Shown here in pieces: positions 16,555 to 26,402 of a stretch of 64,000 nt of DNA; the stretch's first letter is position 1, and the number at the start of each line of letters is the position of its first letter. Origin of the DNA: Candidatus Saccharimonadota bacterium (GTDB lineage: Bacteria; Patescibacteriota; Saccharimonadia; Saccharimonadales; Saccharimonadaceae); contig JAUNOS010000002.1 in the NCBI GenBank assembly GCA_030537075.1, positions 126,359 to 190,358 of the forward strand, given 5' to 3'. The notes beneath the pieces are model-generated. The model made no database searches, was not told the DNA's origin, and saw only the letters and a program-made list of their open reading frames with translations. Made by a program: the position numbers and the translations under genes.

Positions 16555-18330
16555 TTGACTACCAAACACCGACAAAAACCACATAGTATCGTTCGTCTGC
16601 TGTGGCGGGCATCACTTCCCTATCGCTGGCGGCGCAATAGCGCCATCATCCTCTCGGCGCTGACACTGGCCGTCGGCATGTTTATCGGGCCGCTGGTTAT
16701 CGCGCAGCTACTCGACATGATCCAGCACGGTCAGCTGCATGACACTGGTCGACTGTGGACGCTAGTCTGGGTCTATGGTATCAGCCAGCTGTGGTCGGAA
16801 ATCATTGGCTGGCGGGTGGTGATTTACCTGGCATGGACCTTCGAAAACGCCATGCAGCGCGACCTTTACGTGCGCTGCTTCACCAAACTGACCGAGCAAA
16901 CCATGTTTTTCCACTCCGGGAAATTCGGCGGCTCACTGGTCAGCCAGACCAACAAATTGACCGGCGCAGTGGAGCGGTTTTGGGATAGCATCATTTGGTC
17001 AATTCTGCCCCTCGTCATCTCGCTGACCGGCTCCATCATCGTGCTGTCCGTCCTGCTGTGGCAATACGCCCTGTTTTTGGCCTTGTTCGCCGTTATCTTT
17101 GCGCTAGTAGTTTACTTTGGCTCAAAACCGATGGCGAAATTGAACGAAGCAGAAGCCAAAGCCAGTAACGCCCTGAGTGGACGATTGGCCGACGCTATTT
17201 CCAACATCCTGGCGGTCAAGTCAGCCGGCGCCGAAACTGCCGAGCAACAGCGTTTTAGCGACACGGCGAACACCTGGCGCGGCGCCAGTCTGAACACCAT
17301 GTGCGGCTTTTTAAAGGTCAGCAGTGTCTATGCTACCATTAACACCACTATTAAAATTGCGGCCATCGCCTTTGCAGTATACGCGGCGCAGCATGACATC
17401 GTTTCGGTGTCGGCGGTGTATCTCATCATTACCTACACCGGTACGGTGGTGCGCGAGCTATGGAGTATGAATGGTATTATGCGCACCTACAACCACATTT
17501 TGGGTGATGCGCGCGAGATGACAGATATCCTGCTGACGCCGACGACACTGACCGACACGCATGATGCGGTGCTGAGCGTGCCGCGTGGTGCAATCGAGCT
17601 TGACAATGTAACCTACACGCATGACGAGGGCGCCGGCAAGACATTGTTCGACCATTTCTCTTTGACTATTCAGCCGGGCGAGAAGGTCGGGCTGGTCGGT
17701 GCGTCTGGTTCGGGCAAGACGACCCTAACCAAGCTCCTGCTGCGCTTTGCTGACATCGACAGCGGGGCGATTCGTATCGATGGGCAGAATATCGCTGAGG
17801 TAACACAGGCCAGTCTGCGCTCGCATGTCGCCTACGTGCCGCAGGAGCCGCTGCTATTTCACCGCTCGGTACGGGAAAATATCGCCTATGCACGACCTGA
17901 GGCGACGGATGCTGAGGTGGAGGCGGCGGCCAAAAAAGCTGGTGCGTATGATTTTATCATGGGATTGAAAGATGGCTTTGCGACAGAGGTCGGTGAGCGC
18001 GGCGTCAAGCTCAGCGGCGGGCAGCGGCAGCGCATCGCCATAGCGCGGGCGATTTTGAAGGACGCGCCAATTTTAGTGCTGGATGAAGCGACTTCAGCGC
18101 TGGATTCGGAGTCGGAAAAGTTGATTCAGCAGTCACTCGAGACTTTGATGAAGGACCGCACGGCGATTGTGATTGCGCATCGCCTCAGTACCATTGCCAA
18201 ACTAGACCGCATCATCGTCATGGAAAATGGTACAATTGTCGAAGATGGGACACACGCAGCATTACTCAAAAAGAAAGGGGCCTATGCCACGCTCTGGAAA
18301 CATCAGTCAGGCGGATTTATCGAAGACTAA
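16555..18330 (+). CDS. ABC exporter half-transporter (membrane domain fused to ATPase), first of a pair
   Basis: About 591 residues: six membrane helices, then an ATPase with Walker A GASGSGKTT (about 381), signature LSGGQRQ (about 485) and Walker B ILVLDEATSALD. It is an MsbA/LmrA-type exporter half. I chose the TTG at 16555, four bases after AGGAGG, over the ATG at 16507, which has no ribosome site. It probably forms a heterodimer with the next gene, whose start lies inside its 3' end. The substrate is unknown; drugs, lipids or peptides are all possible. Confidence 0.92.
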   Translation: MTTKHRQKPHSIVRLLWRASLPYRWRRNSAIILSALTLAVGMFIGPLVIAQLLDMIQHGQLHDTGRLWTLVWVYGISQLWSEIIGWRVVIYLAWTFENAMQRDLYVRCFTKLTEQTMFFHSGKFGGSLVSQTNKLTGAVERFWDSIIWSILPLVISLTGSIIVLSVLLWQYALFLALFAVIFALVVYFGSKPMAKLNEAEAKASNALSGRLADAISNILAVKSAGAETAEQQRFSDTANTWRGASLNTMCGFLKVSSVYATINTTIKIAAIAFAVYAAQHDIVSVSAVYLIITYTGTVVRELWSMNGIMRTYNHILGDAREMTDILLTPTTLTDTHDAVLSVPRGAIELDNVTYTHDEGAGKTLFDHFSLTIQPGEKVGLVGASGSGKTTLTKLLLRFADIDSGAIRIDGQNIAEVTQASLRSHVAYVPQEPLLFHRSVRENIAYARPEATDAEVEAAAKKAGAYDFIMGLKDGFATEVGERGVKLSGGQRQRIAIARAILKDAPILVLDEATSALDSESEKLIQQSLETLMKDRTAIVIAHRLSTIAKLDRIIVMENGTIVEDGTHAALLKKKGAYATLWKHQSGGFIED

Positions 18331-20092
18331 AGCCATCAACAGCAGGGCGACGGTTCGACTGTATTGGCAGCAGACACGTACATACCGCACCAGTTTTTGG
18401 TTGACGGCCATCTGTGTGCCGTTGGCCGCACTCCTACTTGATTCCCTTCTTCCGTATGTGCTATCGCTGGCGGTCGGAACATTTGCGACAGGCGACCACG
18501 GCCACTTGTCGCAGCTTCTTTGGCTGGCAGCGGCGATTGGGTTGGTCGGCGTTATCGGCAACTTCATTGGCTTTCAGGCGATCATTTGGCATGAGGCGCG
18601 GGTACGAAAATCCCTGGTGGACGACACGTTAGCGCAGCTTCTCATGAAAGATCAGGCGTTTTTTGCTGAGCAGAAAATTGGCGCTCTGACGGGCAAATTT
18701 CTCGACTTCGTCAATGGCTACACAAGCCTACACAGCCTCTTCGTCATTCAGACTTTGCGTTTTCTACTGGCCTTCGGTATCGGTATCGTGCTGATTTTTC
18801 TGCATAGCCCGCTGATGGGCGGTATCGTTCTAGGTATTCTGGTGCTGCTCCTCGTACAGGTACGCCTCTCTATCAAGTTGCGTACGCCGCTGCGTAAGGC
18901 GCGCAAAGAAACCATCGCCGAACTAAATGGCGCGACAGCTGATATCATCAGCAACAATTTAATCGTCAAAACGTTTGCGCGCGAGGCACATGAGCAGTCG
19001 TCGATTGCTAAGCTGAGCGCCCGGTACCGCGATATTTATCAGCGCGACCTCAGACTGATGGCGGCGGAAGGATCGGGTCGACTGCTACTGATGACAGGGG
19101 TACAGATTGCGGCTATTGCGGTGATGGCACATTTGTTGCTGCGCGGAGCGATTGATCTTGGGGCGGCGATTTTCGTGGTGGCATATTTACAGCGCGTTGC
19201 CACGCAAATTTTCAGCCTCGGCGAGCTGGTGAATGGCTATGACAAAATATTCCTGGAGGCGGCGCCAATGACAGACATTCTCCTTGCTGACAATGCCATC
19301 ACCGACACCAAGCGCGCCCGCCGCCTGCGCGTCTCCAGGGGGGCGATTGGCCTGAAGGAAGTGGATTATCGCTATCCTGACGGGCAGGACCTGGTGCTAA
19401 AACAGCTTAGTCTGAGTATTCAGCCAGGGCAAAAGGTCGGCGTGGTAGGTGTGTCGGGTTCTGGAAAAACGACACTGACGCGTCTACTGCTGCGGTTTGA
19501 TGATGTGACGGGCGGCGTGCTGGAGATCGACGGGCAAGATGTGCGGCGCGTGTCGCAGCGGAGTTTGCGTGAAGCCATCGCCTATGTACCACAGGAGCCC
19601 CTGCTGTTTCACCGCTCACTACGCGATAATATTATGTACGGCAAGCTGCGTGCGACCGACGCTGAGATTCGACGCGCCGCCCGGCAGGCGCATGCTTTGG
19701 AATTTATCGATAAGCTGCCACAGGGACTGGATACGGTGGTTGGTGAGCGCGGCGTTAAATTGTCTGGCGGGCAGCGACAGCGGATTGCCATCGCCCGGGC
19801 GATTTTAAAGGACGCGCCAATTTTAGTACTGGATGAAGCGACTTCAGCACTGGATTCGGAGTCGGAAAAACTTATTCAGCAGTCACTCGAGACCTTGATG
19901 AAGGACCGCACGGCGATTGTGATTGCGCACAGGTTGAGTACGATTGCGAAGATGGATCGTATCGTGGTGCTCGATGAAGGGCGCATCGTCGAAGACGGCA
20001 CGCACGACGAACTGCTGGCCCACGGCGGTCACTACGCCAAGTTGTGGCAGCATCAGTCGGGTGGCTTTTTGACCACCGACGAGCCATCATAA
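18284..20092 (+). CDS. ABC exporter half-transporter, second of a pair
   Basis: About 602 residues with six membrane helices and an ATPase: Walker A GVSGSGKTT (about 388), LSGGQRQ (about 492), ILVLDEATSALD. The start is uncertain; the ATG at 18284 has GGGG nearby and overlaps the previous gene by 47 bases. From VGERGVKLSGG to IAHRLSTIAK its protein sequence is identical to that of the first half, while the membrane domains differ greatly. The two likely work as a heterodimer. Confidence 0.92.
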   Translation: MPRSGNISQADLSKTKAINSRATVRLYWQQTRTYRTSFWLTAICVPLAALLLDSLLPYVLSLAVGTFATGDHGHLSQLLWLAAAIGLVGVIGNFIGFQAIIWHEARVRKSLVDDTLAQLLMKDQAFFAEQKIGALTGKFLDFVNGYTSLHSLFVIQTLRFLLAFGIGIVLIFLHSPLMGGIVLGILVLLLVQVRLSIKLRTPLRKARKETIAELNGATADIISNNLIVKTFAREAHEQSSIAKLSARYRDIYQRDLRLMAAEGSGRLLLMTGVQIAAIAVMAHLLLRGAIDLGAAIFVVAYLQRVATQIFSLGELVNGYDKIFLEAAPMTDILLADNAITDTKRARRLRVSRGAIGLKEVDYRYPDGQDLVLKQLSLSIQPGQKVGVVGVSGSGKTTLTRLLLRFDDVTGGVLEIDGQDVRRVSQRSLREAIAYVPQEPLLFHRSLRDNIMYGKLRATDAEIRRAARQAHALEFIDKLPQGLDTVVGERGVKLSGGQRQRIAIARAILKDAPILVLDEATSALDSESEKLIQQSLETLMKDRTAIVIAHRLSTIAKMDRIVVLDEGRIVEDGTHDELLAHGGHYAKLWQHQSGGFLTTDEPS

Positions 20093-20121
20093 AACCTCCC
20101 GCCCATGATAGGCGAGAGGTT
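20093..20121 (-). terminator. Rho-independent terminator of rplY
   Basis: AACCTCTCGCC and GGCGGGAGGTT pair with one mismatch around a 7-base loop on the minus strand and run into TTTTATG. It lies between the converging ABC and rplY genes. Confidence 0.75.
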
Positions 20122-20140
20122 CGCTGCATTACCTGAAAAT

Positions 20141-20845
20141 CTAGGCGTCGGCGCTTGGCGCTTCTTCGCCTCCCTGCTCTGCCGGTACGTCTTCGGCGTC
20201 TGCCGATTCAGCATCACCAGCAGCCGCTTCGTTGGCCGCCTGTAGGGCGCTTGGCTCGTAAACACTCGCCACCACTAGGTCGCGCACCGTGACGTCATCA
20301 TCCTCGGTGCCTTCACGACCATCGTCATTATCCACCAAGTCAACACCAGCCGGCAGCGCAATATCGCCGATAGTCACGCGGTCGCCTGCTTCCTTCAGCT
20401 CCAGAATTGACACTTCCAGCGCCTCTGGCAGCTCCATCGGCAGGGCCTTTACTTCAACTTTTTCGATAGCCTGCAAGATGACCAGACCTGCCTTCTCAGC
20501 CTCAGACTCTCCCTGGCCACTCAAGCGAATCGGCACCTCTGCGACCACCGGCTCATCAGCCCGCACTGCGTGAAAGGCGACGTGGCGAATGGTGTGCTTG
20601 GCTGGATGGCGATCGACTGACTTGATCATAGCGATGCGCCGCTTATTGCCCGTCAAGTGCACTGGGGTGTGCTTACCAGCCGCCTGGACGACCTTGGCAA
20701 CCTCACCCTCGGCCGCCTGGACACTGACCGCTTCCATACCTGCGCCGTAGACCACACCTGGCACCAGCCCCTCTTTTCGTAGGTGCGCCACCTTCTTACC
20801 GTGGACGTCGCGCGCCTGCACATTTAGTGTAATTTTATCTCCCAT
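20141..20845 (-). CDS. rplY: Large ribosomal subunit protein bL25 (CTC-type, with long C-terminal domain)
   Basis: A 234-residue L25/CTC protein that binds 5S rRNA. The N-terminal L25 domain begins ITLNVQARDVHGKKVAHLRK and includes LVPGVVYGAG. The TL5 C-terminal domain follows (VEVKALPMELPEALEVSILE), ending in an acidic Ala/Glu tail. The ATG at 20845 has AGGGAG upstream; the in-frame ATG at 20971 lies outside the promoter. An extended -10 (TGCTATACT, hexamer 20900-20905) drives it. Confidence 0.95.
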   Translation of the reverse strand: MGDKITLNVQARDVHGKKVAHLRKEGLVPGVVYGAGMEAVSVQAAEGEVAKVVQAAGKHTPVHLTGNKRRIAMIKSVDRHPAKHTIRHVAFHAVRADEPVVAEVPIRLSGQGESEAEKAGLVILQAIEKVEVKALPMELPEALEVSILELKEAGDRVTIGDIALPAGVDLVDNDDGREGTEDDDVTVRDLVVASVYEPSALQAANEAAAGDAESADAEDVPAEQGGEEAPSADA

Positions 20846-20899
20846 ACTTCTCCCTTTCGTTGGATACCTGTTCGGAGGTAAAATTGATATTGCTTTTCT

Positions 20900-20942
20900 A
20901 GTATAGCAGGTTTGGTGCGCGGAGGCGAATGTGTGGTATACT
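20900..20942. promoter_or_regulatory. Divergent promoters of rplY and the DedA gene
   Basis: On the minus strand TGCTATACT (20900-20908) precedes rplY. On the plus strand TATACT (20937-20942) ends eight bases before the first of two tandem ATG codons of the DedA gene, implying an almost leaderless message there. Confidence 0.6.
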
Positions 20943-20950
20943 TGGTGGGT

Positions 20951-21595
20951 ATGATGGAAGCATTTATTCACTTTATCGCCAGTTTCGGCGTTCTGGCAAT
21001 TTTATTCGTGGTCTTCGCCGAGTCTGGCCTGTTGTTCGGCTTTATTTTCCCCGGTGACAGCCTGCTGTTTACGGCTGGCTACATGGTACAACAGGCTATT
21101 TTGCCGATTAATATTCATCTGTTCGTCGTGCTGCTGATTATTGCGGCAATCGCTGGCGACTCAGTGGGCTATGCCTTCGGCCACCGCGTTGGTCGCAAAC
21201 TATTTGAGCGAGAAAACTCACGCTTTTTCAAGAAAAAATATCTCTTGCAAGCCGAAAAATTCTACCAAAAGCACGGTTCACTGACGGTGGTATTGGCGCG
21301 CTTTGTACCAATTGTCCGCACCTTCGCACCCATCGTAGCAGGCGCCAGCAAAATGCATTACCGCACCTTTTTAGCGTTTAATGTCATCGGCGGTATCCTC
21401 TGGGCGGCTATTTTTACCTACCTGGGCTTTTTCGCTGGTAAGGCGCTGACCGAGGCAGGCGTCAATATCGAAGTCGCGGCGCTGATCATCATCTTCCTGT
21501 CTGTCCTGCCGATGATCATCCACGCCCTAAAACAAGAAAACACCCGCGCCATGATAAAAAAGCAGCTGTCAGTGCTGTTTCGGCGTAAGAAATAG
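20951..21595 (+). CDS. DedA-family membrane protein (VTT domain)
   Basis: A 214-residue polytopic protein of the DedA/SNARE-associated (VTT) family. Signatures are ESGLLFGFIFPGDSLLFTAG, a loop with GDSVGYAFGHRVGRKL, and the family motif RFVPIVRTFAPIVAG. DedA proteins are linked to lipid carrier recycling and membrane homeostasis; UptA-like members move undecaprenyl phosphate. Which substrate applies here is not evident. The gene stands alone and converges on uvrA with a 3-base gap. Confidence 0.92.
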   Translation: MMEAFIHFIASFGVLAILFVVFAESGLLFGFIFPGDSLLFTAGYMVQQAILPINIHLFVVLLIIAAIAGDSVGYAFGHRVGRKLFERENSRFFKKKYLLQAEKFYQKHGSLTVVLARFVPIVRTFAPIVAGASKMHYRTFLAFNVIGGILWAAIFTYLGFFAGKALTEAGVNIEVAALIIIFLSVLPMIIHALKQENTRAMIKKQLSVLFRRKK

Positions 21596-21598
21596 TCA

Positions 21599-24409
21599 TT
21601 ATAGCATCGACCGCAAATACGCACCCGTCGGCGAATCAGCCGTCGCCACCTGCTCTGGCGTACCCTCGGCGACGACCGTGCCGCCGCCTTGGCCACCTTC
21701 TGGTCCCATATCGATGATCCAGTCGGCCGATTTGATGACGTCGAGATTGTGCTCGATGATAATCATCGTATTGCCGCCTTCCACCAGCTGCTGCAAAATG
21801 CCGAGCAGGCGCTTGACATCCGCTGAGTGAAGGCCTGTTGTCGGCTCGTCCAGAATATACATCGTCTTGCCGGTGGAACGCTTGGACAGCTCCGTCGCTA
21901 GCTTGATGCGCTGCGCCTCACCGCCCGAAAAGGTAGTGGCTGGCTGGCCGAGGCGAATATAACCCAAGCCCACGTCAACCAGCGTATGCAGCTTGCGCGC
22001 AATGGTCGGCACACTGTCGAAGAACTCGGCTGCCTGCTCTACCGTCATTTCCAGCACATCAGCAATCGTCCGGCCTTTATATTTAATCTCCAACGCCTCG
22101 CGGTTGTAGCGCTTGCCGTGACACTCGTCGCAGGTCACATAAACATCCGGCAAAAAGTGCATCTCAATCTTAATTGAACCGTCGCCCTGACAGTTTTCAC
22201 AGCGCCCGCCCTTAACATTAAAGCTAAATCGCCCCGCCTTGTAGCCACGCACATTGGCCTCGGGCGTGCCAGCAAACAGCTCACGAATTGGCGTGAAGAT
22301 GCCGGTGTACGTCGCAGGATTTGACCGCGGCGTACGACCGATGGGCGACTGATCAATGACAATTGCTTTGTCGAGCAGCTTAATGCCGTCAATCCGATCA
22401 TGCTCGCCCGGCACTTCCGTCGAGTGGTTAAGCCTGGCCGCCAATTCTTTGGCCACAATGTCGTTCACTAGCGTCGATTTGCCACTGCCTGACACGCCCG
22501 ACACCACCGTCATCACGCCCAGCGGAAACCTGACATCGATATTCTTCAAGTTGTTTTCCCGCGCGCCGCGCACCACCAGCTGACGATCCTTCATGACAGA
22601 ACGGCGCTTTTTCGGCACAGCGATGCTCTCCGCACCCGACAAATAGCGCCCCGTCACACTTTCGGCATTGGCCGCCACCTGTTCTGGCGTCCCGTGCGCC
22701 ACCACCGTGCCGCCCGCCGAACCAGCGCCCGGCCCCATATCAATCAAATAATCACTCTGGCGAATCGTATCCTCGTCATGCTCCACCACCAGCACCGTGT
22801 TGCCCAGATCGCGCAGGCGGTGCAAGGTGCTAATCAGTCGGTCATTGTCGCGCTGATGCAGACCAATTGACGGCTCGTCCAGCACATACAGCACGCCTTG
22901 TAGCCCCGAACCAATCTGCGTCGCCAGGCGAATGCGCTGCGCCTCGCCGCCGCTCAACGTATTAGCCGCCCGACCGAGCTCCAAATAGCTCAGGCCGACA
23001 TTATTCATAAAACCGAGCCGTGCCGTAATTTCCTTCAGGATCAGCCGCGCAATGGTCATTTCCTGCTCGGTGAGTTGTAGCTTCTTTCCGAACAAATCCA
23101 GCGCGTCCGCCACGCCCAAGTCGCACACATCCATGATATTCAGCCCATGCACCGTCACCGCCAGCACCACTGGCTTGAGGCGCGCACCCTTACACACGAA
23201 GCAGTCGCGCTGCCGCATAAACCGCTCAATGTCCTTACGCATAAATTCACTGTCGGTCTCTTTCCAGCGCCGTTCCAGGTTCGGAATGACGCCTTCATAG
23301 GTCGTGTCATAATGCCGCCCGCTGCCGAGCTCAACGCGATATTTCTGGTCGCCCGTGCCGTAGAGCACTTTCTGTCGCGCCTCGTCACTCAGCTCACCCA
23401 CTGGCGTGCGCATACTAAAGCCATGTACCTCAGCCACCGCAGCGATTTTCTTCATATAGAAATTATCGACATTGATGCGGTTGTAGGGGCGAATGGCGCC
23501 CTCGGCGATGGTCAGATTATCATTCAGCACCAGCCCCGGATCAACTTCCAGCCGGCTCCCCAGACCAGTACAGCTGGCGCACGCTCCTTGTGGCGCATTA
23601 AAGCTAAACAGCCGTGGCTCCAGCTCCGGAATATCCTCCTCCGGATGCTCCACGCAGGCATATCGCTGCGAAAAGGTCTTCAGCTCGTCGGTATCAGCGC
23701 TCAAGACTTCAATCACGCCCTGGCCCAACTCCAACGCCTGCTCCACGCTCTGGCTCAAGCGACTCAGCAGCGACTCACTCAGCGCCAGGCGGTCCACCAC
23801 CAGTTCAATGGAGTGCTTGTAGCTCTTTTGCAGCTCCGGAAATTCATCCAGCGCATACACCACGCCGTCCACCCGCACCCGCGCATAGCCCAGCCGACGG
23901 TACTGCTCCGGAATGTGGGCAAACTCGCCCTTTTTATTCTTCACAATTGGCGCTAGTAGTAAAATCCGCTGTCCATCATACTGCTTCGCGATCTCCTGGA
24001 CAATCGCCTCGGCCGTGCGCCGCGTCACCTCTCGCCCACACACTGGACAGTGTGGCACGCCGATGCGCGCAAACAGCAGGCGCAGGTAGTCATAAATCTC
24101 CGTCACCGTCGCCACCGTCGAGCGCGGATTGCGGCTGGTGGATTTTTGGTCAATTGAAATCGCCGGGCTGAGGCCTTCGATACTATCGACATCAGGCTTG
24201 TCCATAATGCCCAGGAACTGCCGGGCGTAACTCGACAGGCTCTCGACATAGCGGCGCTGCCCTTCGGCGTAAATCGTATCAAAGGCCAGGCTGGATTTGC
24301 CTGATCCTGAAAGACCAGTGATCACCACCAACTTATCGCGCGGAATCTCCACATCGACATTTTTCAGATTGTGCTCACGGGCACCTTTGACTCGAATGAC
24401 CTCGGACAT
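21599..24409 (-). CDS. uvrA: Excinuclease ABC subunit UvrA
   Basis: A 936-residue UvrA, the damage-sensing ATPase of nucleotide excision repair. It has two ABC modules with Walker [10 protein letters not shown] and GVSGSGKST, signatures [14 protein letters not shown] and [14 protein letters not shown], and zinc-binding cysteine pairs [28 protein letters not shown] and [26 protein letters not shown] is the UvrB-contact region. Length is normal. The ATG at 24409 lies nine bases after TATACT, whereas the ATG at 24430 is upstream of that box, so I chose 24409. Confidence 0.97.
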   Translation of the reverse strand: MSEVIRVKGAREHNLKNVDVEIPRDKLVVITGLSGSGKSSLAFDTIYAEGQRRYVESLSSYARQFLGIMDKPDVDSIEGLSPAISIDQKSTSRNPRSTVATVTEIYDYLRLLFARIGVPHCPVCGREVTRRTAEAIVQEIAKQYDGQRILLLAPIVKNKKGEFAHIPEQYRRLGYARVRVDGVVYALDEFPELQKSYKHSIELVVDRLALSESLLSRLSQSVEQALELGQGVIEVLSADTDELKTFSQRYACVEHPEEDIPELEPRLFSFNAPQGACASCTGLGSRLEVDPGLVLNDNLTIAEGAIRPYNRINVDNFYMKKIAAVAEVHGFSMRTPVGELSDEARQKVLYGTGDQKYRVELGSGRHYDTTYEGVIPNLERRWKETDSEFMRKDIERFMRQRDCFVCKGARLKPVVLAVTVHGLNIMDVCDLGVADALDLFGKKLQLTEQEMTIARLILKEITARLGFMNNVGLSYLELGRAANTLSGGEAQRIRLATQIGSGLQGVLYVLDEPSIGLHQRDNDRLISTLHRLRDLGNTVLVVEHDEDTIRQSDYLIDMGPGAGSAGGTVVAHGTPEQVAANAESVTGRYLSGAESIAVPKKRRSVMKDRQLVVRGARENNLKNIDVRFPLGVMTVVSGVSGSGKSTLVNDIVAKELAARLNHSTEVPGEHDRIDGIKLLDKAIVIDQSPIGRTPRSNPATYTGIFTPIRELFAGTPEANVRGYKAGRFSFNVKGGRCENCQGDGSIKIEMHFLPDVYVTCDECHGKRYNREALEIKYKGRTIADVLEMTVEQAAEFFDSVPTIARKLHTLVDVGLGYIRLGQPATTFSGGEAQRIKLATELSKRSTGKTMYILDEPTTGLHSADVKRLLGILQQLVEGGNTMIIIEHNLDVIKSADWIIDMGPEGGQGGGTVVAEGTPEQVATADSPTGAYLRSML

Positions 24410-24517
24410 ATCCGGTATAGTATACCGCATATGGCGGTTTTTTTCCAGTCGCAGCGGTCAAGGCGGCAGATGACACGGATGCTGCCATGTTATTATTACA
24501 ACATTTAACGCTTATGA

Positions 24518-24546
24518 TTGCAAATTTTACCCCTGTTTGCTACAGT
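24518..24546 (+). promoter_or_regulatory. Leaderless promoter of the 24553 gene
   Basis: TTGCAA (24518-24523), 17 bases, TACAGT (24541-24546) preceded by TGC. The -10 ends six bases before the ATG at 24553. Confidence 0.6.
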
Positions 24547-24552
24547 AGTCTC

Positions 24553-24939
24553 ATGAAGCACCTTATGCGCATCAGTATCGTTCTCGTCATCGTCGCTCTC
24601 GCGGCTTATGGCGCCGTGATGATTCGCGAGGAACTCTTTTCTTTCGTAACGGTCGGCAAGCTGCCATTCCTTCCGCTTATATTGCCCGCGCCCATTGCTA
24701 TGGCCTTTTGGCTCGGCATCATTCCTGGCTACTTTATCTTTGCCAAGTCAATCAGTGCACTTTTCTGGCACAGCATGGAGCTTATCGGCGAACGTAACCA
24801 AAAGATTATCGACCGGCGCTACCGTCAGGCCCAGAAACGTCGCAGTGTGATACAGGAGCAGGTGGCAGTAGCGCCAGTTGACGGTGCGAAAAAATCAGGC
24901 CAATCTGCACGTCGCCGCTTTCTTGCGCTGCCTACCTAA
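24553..24939 (+). CDS. Small two-helix membrane protein of unknown function
   Basis: A 128-residue protein with two membrane helices (about 6-24, ISIVLVIVALAAYGAVMI, and a second around LPLILPAPIAMAFWLGIIPG) and a basic cytoplasmic tail with ERNQKIIDRRYRQAQKRR. I recognise no family. The ATG at 24553 fits the promoter; the ATG at 24487 lies upstream of the -35. It converges on the exonuclease gene with a 4-base overlap. Confidence 0.65.
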   Translation: MKHLMRISIVLVIVALAAYGAVMIREELFSFVTVGKLPFLPLILPAPIAMAFWLGIIPGYFIFAKSISALFWHSMELIGERNQKIIDRRYRQAQKRRSVIQEQVAVAPVDGAKKSGQSARRRFLALPT

Positions 24940-26345
24940 ATCGGTTCTGGCTGCACCGACTCAAACCATAATGACAACTCATCGATGATAAACTGGTCGG
25001 CCTTGCCACTCATAGCGAGCTGCTGCAACTCCTTCATAAACCCTGGCGCCTGCGCCGCAATGCGCTGCGTACGCCAGCTCTCCCACGCAATCTGCTCCGT
25101 ATCACTCAGGCTCTGCGGAAAGTTACGCGCTTTGTAATGCAGGAGTAATGCCGCCAGGCGTTCGTCCTGAAACGCCGGATGAAAATCAGCTAGTTCCTTT
25201 GCGTTAGCGCTGCGCACCGCCTCGATCCGAACCCTATCACCTTCCGGCACGAACCCGTCATACAGCTGACCCTCCGGCTCCGTGGACGGTGCATAGTCCG
25301 GCCGCCCCTCTAAGGCCGTCCGCAGCCGCTCCGCAAAATCAGGGTGCGCCAGCAACACGTCCTGATGCTTTTTTACCATCGCCGTGTCCAGTCCGATCTT
25401 CGCCCAGCCGCCTTCCTGCTCGAGCACTCCGAGCGGTGCCACCGCCGGGCAGCGATTGTACTGCAGCTGCTTCACTGGTACTGGCACGAAATCATCCGAC
25501 TGGCGTTCCTCCCACGAGGCGAAGAGTCGCGCCTTCAGCTCCTGTTCGGTCAGCGCGACAAATGGCGTCGGATCGTGCCTCAAATCATAGACCAGCACAT
25601 TGCCATGCGGCGCTGGAGACAGTGGAAAGGCCACGGTTGTTTTGCCAAACTCTTTGTCATACCGTCCACTAGTGTAAACAAACGGCTTTTTCTCCTCTAG
25701 ATTGACCAGCTGCTGCACTGCTTTTTTGTCGCGCATTCGTAGCAGATACTCAAACAACTGCGGTTGCCGCTTTTTGATCAGCGTCGCGACATCGATCAGC
25801 GCCCGCACATCACTCAGCGCGTCGTGAGCGCTCTCATGGCTAATGCCGTTCGCCTTGGTGATCAGCTCCAAGCGGTTGGTCGGCTCGCCCTTCTCGTCCA
25901 CCGGCCAAGAGATACCCTCCGGCCTCAGCGCCCGCGTCATCCGCACCACGTCGAGAATATCCCAGCGGCTCCGCCCCTCCTTCCACGACCATTCATACGG
26001 ATCGTGAAAATTGCGCCACAGCAGATGACGCACAAATTCATCGTCAAATCGCACATTATTAAAGCCTACCGCAATGGTGCCTGGCGTAAAAACCTCTGCC
26101 ATAAGCAGCTGAGCAAATTCAGCTTCCGAATACCCTTCCTCAACCGTCTTCTGCGGCGTGATGCCAGTCACCATTAGCGCACCTGGACTTGGCAGCGTAT
26201 CGTCGCTGAGTCGCACCAAGATATTATATGGCTCGCCGATAGGATGCAGATTCATGTCTGTCCGCTGCCCGGCAAACTGCATAATCCTATCTCGCCGAGC
26301 ACTCAGTCCACTTGTTTCCAGGTCATAAAAGAAAAACTGGCTCAT
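24936..26345 (-). CDS. sbcB: Exodeoxyribonuclease I (SbcB-like)
   Basis: A 469-residue single-strand 3'-5' exonuclease of the DEDD superfamily. ExoI is active on ssDNA in recombination and mismatch repair. The acidic residues are visible in FFFYDLETSG (D8, E10), VGFNNVRFDDEFVRH and SAHDALSDVRALI. The C-terminal SH3-like and helical parts (QLYDGFVPEGDR, FHPAFQDERLAALLLHYKAR) also match ExoI. The ATG at 26345 lies six bases after TGCTATACT, a leaderless arrangement. Confidence 0.92.
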   Translation of the reverse strand: MSQFFFYDLETSGLSARRDRIMQFAGQRTDMNLHPIGEPYNILVRLSDDTLPSPGALMVTGITPQKTVEEGYSEAEFAQLLMAEVFTPGTIAVGFNNVRFDDEFVRHLLWRNFHDPYEWSWKEGRSRWDILDVVRMTRALRPEGISWPVDEKGEPTNRLELITKANGISHESAHDALSDVRALIDVATLIKKRQPQLFEYLLRMRDKKAVQQLVNLEEKKPFVYTSGRYDKEFGKTTVAFPLSPAPHGNVLVYDLRHDPTPFVALTEQELKARLFASWEERQSDDFVPVPVKQLQYNRCPAVAPLGVLEQEGGWAKIGLDTAMVKKHQDVLLAHPDFAERLRTALEGRPDYAPSTEPEGQLYDGFVPEGDRVRIEAVRSANAKELADFHPAFQDERLAALLLHYKARNFPQSLSDTEQIAWESWRTQRIAAQAPGFMKELQQLAMSGKADQFIIDELSLWFESVQPEPI

Positions 26346-26402
26346 GTACCAAGTATAGCACACGAGCCAGTTTGTAAGATCTGGAGCTTTTCAGCGCAAA
26401 GC

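Noticed and set aside
23147..23956. A 269-codon plus-strand frame.
   Set aside because: It lies wholly antisense to uvrA, whose conserved motifs are on the other strand; its translation has His/Gln/Leu-rich shadow composition.
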